Shown piece by piece: positions 51,597 through 59,715 of a DNA stretch of 64,000 nucleotides. The notes under the pieces are model-generated. The model saw only the letters and a program-made list of their open reading frames with translations. It made no database searches and was not told where the DNA came from. The position numbers were made by a program, and so were the translations under genes. The DNA lies in contig CAKOHV010000004.1 in the NCBI GenBank assembly GCA_934086145.1, forward strand, positions 1-64,000. Reading direction: 5' to 3'. This DNA comes from an uncultured Bacilli bacterium (GTDB taxonomy: Bacteria; Bacillota_I; Bacilli_A; RF39; UBA660). Numbering within the stretch: the first letter of the stretch is position 1; the number at the start of each line of letters is the position of its first letter.

Positions 51597-53315
51597 TTAC
51601 TTTAATCCAAATTCACTTTTCTCTTGCAAAGATTTTTTTCGTATCATACTAATAATGTTAATAAGTTTAGACATTTGACCAGTTCCACTATTTCTTATAT
51701 AACCATTAGAATATTCACATTCTATAAAAGAATTAAAATTATCTACAATTGTCTTATTTTCCCAAGGAAAGTATCCTTCATCACTAATCCAATCTTTAGA
51801 AATAGTTAAAATATCATTTTTATCTTCTTCTTGTTTCATTAATAGATAATAATTTATGCATTGTAAAAAATAATTCGTATCGCTTGTTGAACAATATTTT
51901 TTTGAATCCAATGATGACATATGTTGTAGATAATTTTGAGATGTTACGTTTATCCCTTGAATCCAAACAGAATTTGGATCAGCAATTACATTGGCTCTTT
52001 TGCCTTCCAATTTAGATAGTATTTTGTTGCATAATTTTATATATTCATCGTAATTATTTGAGTCTTTTTTATATTGCTTAAACAATTCATTTACCACATA
52101 GTAATCGACAACTCCATACTTTTCAAATGTTCTATCAACTATTTCCTCTAATTCTATTTTAACATTAGGATGTTTTCTTTCAATCAAAGATTCTGCTAAC
52201 AATTCATTTTTTAGAAGAACTCCTAAAATTAATGATATTCCATCACTATCTAAATGAATATTTTTTGTTGGGAAATTTATAGAATCTTTAAAAAAATCAA
52301 CCATACTTGAATCGATTATTCCTAATAATCCTACCAATTGTTCTTCAATATCAATTTTCTGATTTTTAAATATAATTGATAATGCAATACTTAAAAATTG
52401 ATTATTAATATTTTGATTAAACAACTTAAATGTATCACTATCATCTATTTTATCCGTCGTATCAAACAAATAATCCCACTCATTAATATCAGTTGAATAT
52501 TCTTGTATATTTTCAAAATCATATGAAATTTTATATAAGCCTTCAAATCCATTTTTAAAAAAAAACTCATAGATTTTTTCCTTTTCTTTTTCTCTTCTTC
52601 TATATTCTTGAGCCTCACTTTGAATAATTAACGGCATATTAGCCATTAAATCATCGGGTATTGGCATTTTTTTAATCATATCTATTAAAACAACATTACA
52701 ATATAAATCAGAATAATCATAATTACATTCAATCAAAATCTTTGATAATTCTTCCATTTCGGAAGAGGATAAACTACTACGTTTTTCTGACTTTGTAAGC
52801 ATAGCAGATGCCAAAAGTGGAAAGTTACTAAAAGTTAATAATAATTGATTATATCCATCTTTATTTACAATATATTGAAAAATAGAATTCTTATTTATTA
52901 AATATACAGTATCCATTATACTAACCGGCACTCTGTATCCATCCTGTTTATATGCTTTAATTAATGTACTAGGAGATATTTTTTTGTATAATATTTTATA
53001 TGTTAATAGTTGGACAATCCCTTCTTCAACAAACTTTTTTGATAAATCATCTTTAGATGATAATACATGTAATAATTCATGTACAAAATTAAACAACTCA
53101 AATTCAGAATCGTTACTATAATATTTATTAATAGTTATTCTTTTTTCTTTTCTATTTACAGCTGCTCCTCTATAATCATACTTATCATTTTTTATTATCA
53201 ATTCATATTCTTCAATTTTCTTTTGTAATCCTTTTTTACATTCATAACCAAATTCACTTTCAAAAAAATCACTTATATCACTAATTGCATTGTCTATTAT
53301 AGATTTATAGTCCAT
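51597..53315 (-). CDS. Hypothetical protein with an HExxH metallopeptidase-like motif
   Basis: This 572-residue cytosolic protein has no recognised family. Residues about 75-100 read FNFVHELLHVLSSKDD followed by KKFVEEG: an HExxH zinc motif (H79-H83) with downstream Glu, as in gluzincin-type or ImmA/IrrE-like peptidases. The rest is helical with Ser/Asp-rich loops and no membrane span. The C-terminal 100 residues include an INYYLLMKQEEDKND helix. Codon use is like the neighbours. The ATG at 53315 has AAGGGGTGAAGAG upstream, while a longer frame to 53426 lacks a ribosome site. It lies in a stretch with several decayed genes. Confidence 0.7.
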   Translation of the reverse strand: MDYKSIIDNAISDISDFFESEFGYECKKGLQKKIEEYELIIKNDKYDYRGAAVNRKEKRITINKYYSNDSEFELFNFVHELLHVLSSKDDLSKKFVEEGIVQLLTYKILYKKISPSTLIKAYKQDGYRVPVSIMDTVYLINKNSIFQYIVNKDGYNQLLLTFSNFPLLASAMLTKSEKRSSLSSSEMEELSKILIECNYDYSDLYCNVVLIDMIKKMPIPDDLMANMPLIIQSEAQEYRRREKEKEKIYEFFFKNGFEGLYKISYDFENIQEYSTDINEWDYLFDTTDKIDDSDTFKLFNQNINNQFLSIALSIIFKNQKIDIEEQLVGLLGIIDSSMVDFFKDSINFPTKNIHLDSDGISLILGVLLKNELLAESLIERKHPNVKIELEEIVDRTFEKYGVVDYYVVNELFKQYKKDSNNYDEYIKLCNKILSKLEGKRANVIADPNSVWIQGINVTSQNYLQHMSSLDSKKYCSTSDTNYFLQCINYYLLMKQEEDKNDILTISKDWISDEGYFPWENKTIVDNFNSFIECEYSNGYIRNSGTGQMSKLINIISMIRKKSLQEKSEFGLK

Positions 53316-53378
53316 CTCTTCACCCCTTAAAAGATATAGCAAAATTGTATCATAAAAAGTATTAGAAGAAAAATTTAA

Positions 53379-53500
53379 GTGCTTAGTAAAAGTTTTCACC
53401 ATCTTGGTTACTTTGAAGATGAACAAGCAATTAAAACTAAAATTGAATATTTAAACTACCCCAAAAACGAATCACCGCTAAAAATAATAAAGACAATGCC
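53379..53500 (+). pseudogene. Possible remnant of an AP2-like/homing-type gene
   Basis: After a TAA at 53376-53378, the plus strand reads FHHLGYFEDEQAIKTKIEYL and continues to about 53500 with no start or ribosome site. LGYFEDEQ-AIK resembles the last strand and helix of AP2 DNA-binding domains in HNH endonucleases and integrases. The match rests on roughly 20 residues. Confidence 0.3.
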
Positions 53501-53520
53501 AACTAAGCATTGTCTTTATT
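53486..53520 (-). terminator. Terminator of the HD-domain gene
   Basis: AATAAAGACAATGC (53486-53499) pairs perfectly over 14 bp with its complement at 53507-53520. The stop codon of the gene lies in the loop. Confidence 0.7.
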
Positions 53521-54606
53521 AATAAATTTCCTAGCAACTACTCTATTATAAGGTACAAATTGGAAATCAAAATATGTATAATATCCACCTTTTGGACACC
53601 TTAAATATTCTGTAATTTGCTTGGATACAGAATCAGAAATTTGATTTATTCTAATAACACTATCATCAGTTTGAACTAATGGTACAACATATCTTTTTTT
53701 AGCTTTTACATTAACACAATATTTTTCATCAATAGGCATAGTACTGCTATAAACTGTATCAACATCTTTAAATAATTTAAAACTATCTGATAAATATTTA
53801 TCTTCACAGGTTAAAATTTTATTAATTACTTCTTGCTCTGAAAGTGTATACAAATCTTCTATTGTTAAATAGCCGGCATTGTTCATTGACTTACACATAT
53901 CTGCTAAAAATTGCATTACTGTTCTATCCTTATCACTTCCCCATTCAGTCCATAATTTTAAAATTATACCTATATATTCTTCACAAACTTCTTTATCTTT
54001 GAAAGCAAGTTCTGGTGTACCATCTTCATTCGTAGTTACAACAATATTGTTATACATTTTTCGAATTTCGTCTAATTCCCAAACTCTTAAAAAAGTTAAT
54101 CCGCTTGAAAAGGTATATTCAAATCTATCAGCAGACAGTTTTGGTGTATCATTGTCAGCAATAGGATAAATCTTATAGTCATCTACTTCTTCTAATTTTA
54201 TTCCATCTCTTTTTAACAAGCTCATTATTTTTGAAGAACTTTTAATAATGTCAGAGGTTTTTGCTTCAGTAGACTCTTGAGTTTCTGAATCACCATTCAT
54301 AAAATCTATGCAATGCTTAAATACAGGTGTAGCAATATCGTGAAATAGACCTGCTAGTGTTTGTTTCTTATCGTGTGTAAAATGCCAAATAATTAAAGCA
54401 ACTCCAACACTATGATCCAAATTTGAATACCAATATCTAAGATTAAAACATTTAGAATAATCTGTACCACAACTCATACTTATTTTACTAATTCTTTCCA
54501 TTTCAGGAGTATCAATATACTCTAATAACCATGTTGGAAATTCAGGTGATAGAATACTAAAATATTCCTTTACCTCATCATTTAAACTATCATAATATTT
54601 ATTCAT
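53503..54606 (-). CDS. HD-domain phosphohydrolase
   Basis: This 367-residue cytosolic protein carries the HD metal site: SNLDHSVGVALIIWHFTH supplies the first His (65), and GLFHDIATPVFKH supplies the HD pair (89-90) and a later His (98). A further Asp lies in PKLSADRFEYTF (DR). This spacing fits dNTPase/YfbR-like or related HD phosphohydrolases; no family name can be fixed. The ATG at 54606 lies shortly after an AGTGAT site and 18 bp after a broken small gene. The distal part is unassigned and ends in VARKFINKDNA. Confidence 0.8.
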   Translation of the reverse strand: MNKYYDSLNDEVKEYFSILSPEFPTWLLEYIDTPEMERISKISMSCGTDYSKCFNLRYWYSNLDHSVGVALIIWHFTHDKKQTLAGLFHDIATPVFKHCIDFMNGDSETQESTEAKTSDIIKSSSKIMSLLKRDGIKLEEVDDYKIYPIADNDTPKLSADRFEYTFSSGLTFLRVWELDEIRKMYNNIVVTTNEDGTPELAFKDKEVCEEYIGIILKLWTEWGSDKDRTVMQFLADMCKSMNNAGYLTIEDLYTLSEQEVINKILTCEDKYLSDSFKLFKDVDTVYSSTMPIDEKYCVNVKAKKRYVVPLVQTDDSVIRINQISDSVSKQITEYLRCPKGGYYTYFDFQFVPYNRVVARKFINKDNA

Positions 54607-54623
54607 TAAAATCACTATCTTTC

Positions 54624-54774
54624 TTACTTACAACATACATCAAAAAAATCTTTTCCGAACTTTGTTTTCTTTATCATTCCTTCTGTTATGTCTAATTTAT
54701 CTAAAAACTAGGATGAACATTTTCTTTTTAGTATCCTCAAGCATCATATTCACAATTACTTTTAATTCATTCAT
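54624..54774 (-). pseudogene. Small broken gene upstream of the HD gene
   Basis: From the ATG at 54774 (GGAG site 9 bp upstream) the frame reads MNELKVIVNMMLEDTKKKMF and stops at TAG/TAA-rich sequence. The next frame then continues LDKLDITEGMIKKTKFGKDF to a stop at 54624-54626, 18 bp before the HD gene. One missing base would join them into a protein of about 48 residues. It is probably a decayed small cytosolic protein co-transcribed with the HD gene. Confidence 0.45.
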
Positions 54775-55173
54775 AGAATATTACTCCATTCCGCACCTTA
54801 AAAGAGTATCCTAATTAATAAAACAAAACTATTATAATAATAACATATTTTGACATTTTTTAAATAAATATGGATTTTTTTTATTAAGAGTATTGTAATA
54901 ATTTTATTATTTGTTATAACTGATTTATTAGAGAATTTATATCATATTTTTATAATCTTAATTTCACATACATTTATAATATATTTGTAGTTAAGACGCC
55001 ATTTTAAATCACCTCATAAAATAATAGCTTCACAATTTTGTATTTTATATAAAATTTTTAAATTTCTTTCTTTTATATTATCATGGAATTTTTATTTACT
55101 TAGATTTATTCACGAACTCACCAAAAAGATGCTTTTAAGTCCTATAATTATCCCCAAAATTTTCCAGACTATC
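54775..55173. other. Noncoding AT-rich gap
   Basis: About 400 bp with no reading frame of note. On the minus strand a GAGGTGAT site (near 55010) precedes an ATG that reads only three codons before TAA, probably the stump of a lost gene. Confidence 0.4.
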
Positions 55174-56318
55174 TTACGTTGAAATAATTTCTTTGAATTC
55201 CTTATCAAACATTTTTAAATATTCATTAATAATTTGTTCCATTTCATAAGGGCATTCTAGATAACAACTAATAGAATCACTTTTTCTAACATATGAGACT
55301 ATATAACTATAACTACTTCCTTCAATAAAATTATAAGTCTGATAAAAAGGATCAAATTGTATCATATAAACATCATCTTTATACGTAATCGGATGCGAAA
55401 TATAAGAATCAATAGTTATAGAATATATGCCCTTGCTAGTTTTCTTAATATAATTATCGTCAGCATCTAAAATATAATTATTTTTTTCTACGTATTTTGT
55501 AATTTTTCTAAAGAATTTTTCCTTTCAGCGATAATAGAACTAGTAACAGTATCACTCTTAAAATTCCTACCAATCGCCTTAACCTTCTTTGAAAAGAAAT
55601 TATTACTTTTTAACTTCACTTCATTTTTTAATTTTATCTTTTCTTTTTTCTCTATATTACTATCCTTATCTAAATAAGTTATTTCTAATGTCCAATTATC
55701 TATTTTTTTACTTTATCCTCCGTAAAAATCTCATTGTATCCCTTTAATTCACTCAGATAACCACCTAAACGATATTGATCTTCAAATATTAACTCTTCAC
55801 CATTTTTTAAACTTATTTTAAGTATATTTAAATCTAAACTACTTTTATTATGACTTAATTGACCAAATGTATAAAATATTCTTGATTGGTATCAATAAAT
55901 AAACCTTCATTATAAACAAAGTTTTCACTTTCACCACTTAAACTATACACCTTAAATTTATTATAATTGTTAATAAAATATATAAATAACGCTGAAACAA
56001 ATAAAATGAATATTATAGTAATAATACTTATCAAAAGTAATATCTTATTTTTTTCCTTAAAGCATCTTAAAAAATATATGGTTGCTTCATCTTTTTGGGC
56101 TTTTTTATTATCTTTTTCACCACTTAAAAGTTCATTCAATGAAATATTTAACTCCATACATAAATTTTCAAATAATCCAACGTCTGGCAAAGATCGCCCA
56201 TTCTCCCATTTACTAACTGCTTTATTCGTTACATTTAACCTCCTGGCCAATTCCTTTTGCGTTAATTTTTTATTGTTCTTTGTTCTGCAATAAAATTCCC
56301 AATTTTTTCTAAATCCAT
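55174..56318 (-). pseudogene. Decayed XRE-family regulator with membrane and extracellular domain
   Basis: From the ATG at 56318 the frame reads MDLEKIGNFIAEQR, the usual start of this XRE family. It shifts after about 15 codons to the frame with KKLTQKELARRLNVTNKAVSKWENG. One membrane helix (ILLLISIITIIFILFVSALF) follows. The frame shifts again near 55860 (to FGQLSHNKSS), near 55708 at a seven-A run (to KIDNWTLEITYLDKD) and near 55520 (to FFRKITKYVEKNN), ending at 55174. The whole would be about 380 residues: a DNA-binding domain tied through a membrane helix to a surface domain. Four frame changes indicate loss of function, or a region of sequencing error. Confidence 0.82.
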
Positions 56319-56370
56319 GCACTAATCTACTCCTTTAACTTTTACAATTACATTATATAGTATAAAGCTA

Positions 56371-56396
56371 AAAAAAAGAGTCTACACTTGGTAGAC
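56371..56396 (-). terminator. Probable terminator of the ASCH-Nudix gene
   Basis: GTCTAC (56380-56385) pairs with GTAGAC (56391-56396), and a seven-base T-run follows on the minus strand. It lies about 150 bp past the stop codon of the gene, so the link is tentative. Confidence 0.55.
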
Positions 56397-56454
56397 CATT
56401 AAGCATACAGCTTATAAAGACAGGTTATTCTTATGATTTAATAACATTGTAAAC

Positions 56455-56482
56455 AAATTATTTACTACGTCATAAATAATTT
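56455..56482. repeat. AT-rich inverted repeat
   Basis: AAATTATTTA (56455-56464) and TAAATAATTT (56473-56482) form a 10-bp perfect inverted repeat around CTACGTCA. No T-run follows, so it is more likely an operator or chance than a terminator. Confidence 0.35.
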
Positions 56483-56549
56483 CAATAATTAAAAATTGAT
56501 TAACTTTTATATTTTAAATAAAAATCAATAAAATAGATTTATTCAATGC

Positions 56550-57344
56550 CTAAACATTCCTTATCTTATAATCCAATACTTTGCAATTGTCATCTAACAT
56601 AAATTTGCCTTCAAACACGTAATCTTTAAATAAATATGGCGTAAATTTTTGATTTTGATCAAATTGCTTAATATTTGGCAAATCATCTAAGTTAATCCAT
56701 TCCAAAGTTCCTTCAGGAGAAAAAGAAGTCAATTTCCCTTCAAACTCATTAGCTACATAAACAAATATTATTCCTTCATTAGAATCTTTCCAATAAGATA
56801 TCCCTTGAAGTTTAGGATTAACTAGAGTAAGTCCCGTTTCTTCATAATATTCTCTAATTATACAATCTAGTGGACTTTCCCCTGTTTCAAACTTTCCTCC
56901 TGGTGGAGCGTACACTTTCCCCCATTTTTTAGTGAACTTAATCATTAAAACTTTATTATCTTTTTTCAAATAACAAGCAGTCGCATTATAATGGGCAATT
57001 CTATGTTTCTTTATTGCAAAAGCAACCCAATTTTCGTTACTTTCCTCATCTCCATGATTTTCAGTATGCCCAAAATCGTGTATAACATCATCAACACTAC
57101 TATATTTATTCTGAAAATCATCCTCATAGTATTTCACATAACAATCATGCAAGTTATTAAAAATTTCAATATTTTTAACATCAACAACAAATTCATCATC
57201 TAAATTAGGCAATTTTAGAAATCTAATAATATCTCCAATTCTAACTTGCTTTCTTTTTTCATCATTAAAAAAATATACTCTTTTTCTTCGACCAGACTTT
57301 AAATCATTAAAATCTTCTTCTGTCAAATTCATTACGTGCTCCAT
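56550..57344 (-). CDS. ASCH-Nudix fusion hydrolase
   Basis: Residues about 1-85 form an ASCH-like domain (LTEEDFNDLKSGRRKRVYFF, then RKQVRIGDIIRF). Residues about 112-240 form a Nudix domain with the full box G(x5)E(x7)REYYEETGL at about 150-171. Nudix enzymes cleave nucleoside diphosphate derivatives such as 8-oxo-dGTP or NDP-sugars. The APPGG that precedes the box is common in MutT-type members. The fused ASCH may read modified nucleotides or RNA. The start is either ATG at 57344 (GGGGGAAA upstream) or ATG at 57332 (GGAG upstream). It is a single-gene unit. Confidence 0.87.
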   Translation of the reverse strand: MEHVMNLTEEDFNDLKSGRRKRVYFFNDEKRKQVRIGDIIRFLKLPNLDDEFVVDVKNIEIFNNLHDCYVKYYEDDFQNKYSSVDDVIHDFGHTENHGDEESNENWVAFAIKKHRIAHYNATACYLKKDNKVLMIKFTKKWGKVYAPPGGKFETGESPLDCIIREYYEETGLTLVNPKLQGISYWKDSNEGIIFVYVANEFEGKLTSFSPEGTLEWINLDDLPNIKQFDQNQKFTPYLFKDYVFEGKFMLDDNCKVLDYKIRNV

Positions 57345-57490
57345 CCATTTTCCCCCATCTAAAAACCTATTATTTTTATTCTCTTATTATAATAAACTAT
57401 TTTAATTGTTTGCTAAGAAAAAACTCAACTCATCAAATTAAAAGGAATGTTTTAAATATTATAGTCGAACGTCGTTCCTTTCTCAACTAC

Positions 57491-59449
57491 TTATTTTAAA
57501 TCGTATCGTTGTTTAAAAACTTCAATATATTTTCTTCTCATCACTGACAATAATTGTGAAGCAACCTCGCAAGAAGATTCATTTAAAGTTAACAAAGTAG
57601 TATCTAATAAGATCATATCTCCCACACTTATATTAAATAATTCTTTTAATGCTTCAAGACATCTATTATATTCCTCTAAATTTTCAATATTTAAAAATTT
57701 TCTCTTTTCTAAAGCTAAACTTGAAAGGTAATCTCTTTTTAATGAAGTCAAAGGATCGGCATATGTTATAACTAAAAAATCGATTAAATCTTTAGACAAC
57801 AAACGATATTCTTCTTTCAAATCTTGATATTGCTCATCATCCATATCTCCTCGAGCATACAAACGATAATTCCATATCTGTCTGTCATTTATGGAACGGT
57901 CAATCAATATAATTTCTTTATCAGAGCTAATAGCATTTTTTAACTGTTTCGTAATTTCTTCGATAATAGCAACATTAAGGTCAACAGAATTTGCACCTTT
58001 ATATTGTTCCTTAAATTCTTCTTTATAATATTTAGATGTAGTAAATTCATCAACTATCGTTGTTTTAAAGCCACCTTTTTTTAAGAAATCATTTAAATTA
58101 TTTATTATAGTAGTTTTCCCTGTTCTAGGTGTTCCACTAAACTCAATAACAAAAGGTTTTGATAATTTAACTAAGTTTTTCAATTTTTGTAATTCACTTT
58201 TTTGCGCATGAAGCCTTTTTAACGTTTCATAATATTTCTCATTATCCACAAAAATAGTATTTTTCAAATACAAATCTTCTTTAGCATTAAAAACTACATC
58301 TAAAACATTTCTTAGTCTTTTAAAAATAGGAAGTTCTTCATCTTCATAAGCAACTAAACTTTCATAGACACTTGTATAATACCACTTTTGTTGTTCTTCA
58401 CCTCTTTTAAATGGTGAAAAATCTCTTTGACCACTTTTTTGAAATTTAATCATTAAATCTTCAAGGTTATCTATTTTATCTGCACAAATAATCACCTTAT
58501 TTCTTAATGATAATTTTTTTGTTTCACTAATAGTATGTTGCTTTCTCTCTTCCCAAGACAATGACTTATCAGGTTCAGAAGCTCCCTTAACTAAGTGCGC
58601 AACATCTTCTCCAAATTCTTCTTTTATATCATCAAAAGTATATTTGGTGTCTTCGATAACATCATGTAAATAACCAGCTACCACTACATTATCATCATAA
58701 CCATACTCTTCTAATACCTTGCCCACACTAAATGGATGCATAATCATTGGTTTATCTGGCTCCCCTTTTCTAATTTGTCCCCAATGAGCATTTATTACAA
58801 ACAGTTTGGCTTTTTCTTTTAAATTCACAATGTGATTTACCTCCATGTATTTCTTAACAAAAGCCCACTTATCTTTTAAAATAGTATCAATATCTTTCTT
58901 AAACTGTTGATATTCTTCATCATAACAATAATGCTTAGCGTATCCACCTTTTCCATACTTTTCAAGTAAATGATTATAACAGCGTTTAATCATTTGAATC
59001 AAATCAAAATCTGGATAATGTTTTAAACTATAAGCATGAGTTCTTTTCAAGACCATTTCAATACTAGTGGTTCTATCTGCTGAAGAAATAATTTTACCAT
59101 AAGTACTTCTTGGTTCATATTCTAATGATGCACGATGATCCTCTATTGCTTCTTTGATAATTTTTCTTTGTTCATCATCAAAGAAATCTTTCATTTTGTT
59201 ATTTTCATAAAACATCTTTGCTGACAACACTTCATGATTATCTTTATCTATATAATGGGCAATATCATGAAATGATGCAATAGCATATACCATGTCAAGA
59301 TTTATATCAGGAAACTGTTCAGCAAACTTCAAACTTCTTGTAACAACATACTGAATATGTTCTATTCCATGACCCGCATCATTCTTTTCATACACCGGTA
59401 ATATTTCTTGTTCAATGTACTCTTTTAATTTTTTATTAATCCTTTTCAT
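57491..59449 (-). CDS. Three-domain protein: HD phosphohydrolase, SpoT/MESH1-like HD, P-loop kinase
   Basis: The 652-residue chain has three parts. Residues 1-200 form an HD domain (HGIEHIQYV, FHDIAHYID with HD at 61-62, SADRTTS). Residues 205-390 form a ppGpp-hydrolase-type HD domain (MHPFSV, YLHDVIEDT with HD at 262-263, ICADKIDNLED). Residues 430-640 form a P-loop nucleoside/nucleotide-kinase-like domain (Walker A FSGTPRTGKTT at 438-447, LIDRSINDRQIWNYRLY). Each part is typical alone; the fusion is not one I recognise. It suggests a nucleotide or alarmone turnover enzyme. No synthetase domain is present. A GGTGGTG site precedes the ATG. Confidence 0.85.
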   Translation of the reverse strand: MKRINKKLKEYIEQEILPVYEKNDAGHGIEHIQYVVTRSLKFAEQFPDINLDMVYAIASFHDIAHYIDKDNHEVLSAKMFYENNKMKDFFDDEQRKIIKEAIEDHRASLEYEPRSTYGKIISSADRTTSIEMVLKRTHAYSLKHYPDFDLIQMIKRCYNHLLEKYGKGGYAKHYCYDEEYQQFKKDIDTILKDKWAFVKKYMEVNHIVNLKEKAKLFVINAHWGQIRKGEPDKPMIMHPFSVGKVLEEYGYDDNVVVAGYLHDVIEDTKYTFDDIKEEFGEDVAHLVKGASEPDKSLSWEERKQHTISETKKLSLRNKVIICADKIDNLEDLMIKFQKSGQRDFSPFKRGEEQQKWYYTSVYESLVAYEDEELPIFKRLRNVLDVVFNAKEDLYLKNTIFVDNEKYYETLKRLHAQKSELQKLKNLVKLSKPFVIEFSGTPRTGKTTIINNLNDFLKKGGFKTTIVDEFTTSKYYKEEFKEQYKGANSVDLNVAIIEEITKQLKNAISSDKEIILIDRSINDRQIWNYRLYARGDMDDEQYQDLKEEYRLLSKDLIDFLVITYADPLTSLKRDYLSSLALEKRKFLNIENLEEYNRCLEALKELFNISVGDMILLDTTLLTLNESSCEVASQLLSVMRRKYIEVFKQRYDLK

Positions 59450-59670
59450 ACAACACCACCATTCTATTTAAAATATATCATATAATACTACATTCGCCTA
59501 GATTACGTTTTAAAAACTTTAAAAATTACCTTCAAACTAAATTCAATATACCTTTTATTTTGAATAATTTAAGTTAATAAGTTTTTACTCATTAAACAAA
59601 ATCAATTATATTTTGCTTGGCTTAACAACTTAGTAACTTTATTTGCTTACTATATTAATTTTCGCCATAT

Positions 59671-59705
59671 AAAAAGACAATTCCTTTAATTAAAATTGTC
59701 TTTTT
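59671..59705 (-). terminator. Terminator of the DUF2207-lemA operon
   Basis: AAAAAGACAATT (59671-59682) pairs with AATTGTCTTTTT (59694-59705), just past the stop of the DUF2207 gene. The remaining gap to 59450 holds no reading frame. Confidence 0.82.
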
Positions 59706-59715
59706 ATAAATTATC

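Noticed and set aside
57410..57480. Possible terminator-like repeat (AAAGGAATG ... TTCCTTT) upstream of the ASCH-Nudix gene.
   Set aside because: The arms are short, 35 bp apart and mismatched, with no clear T-run.
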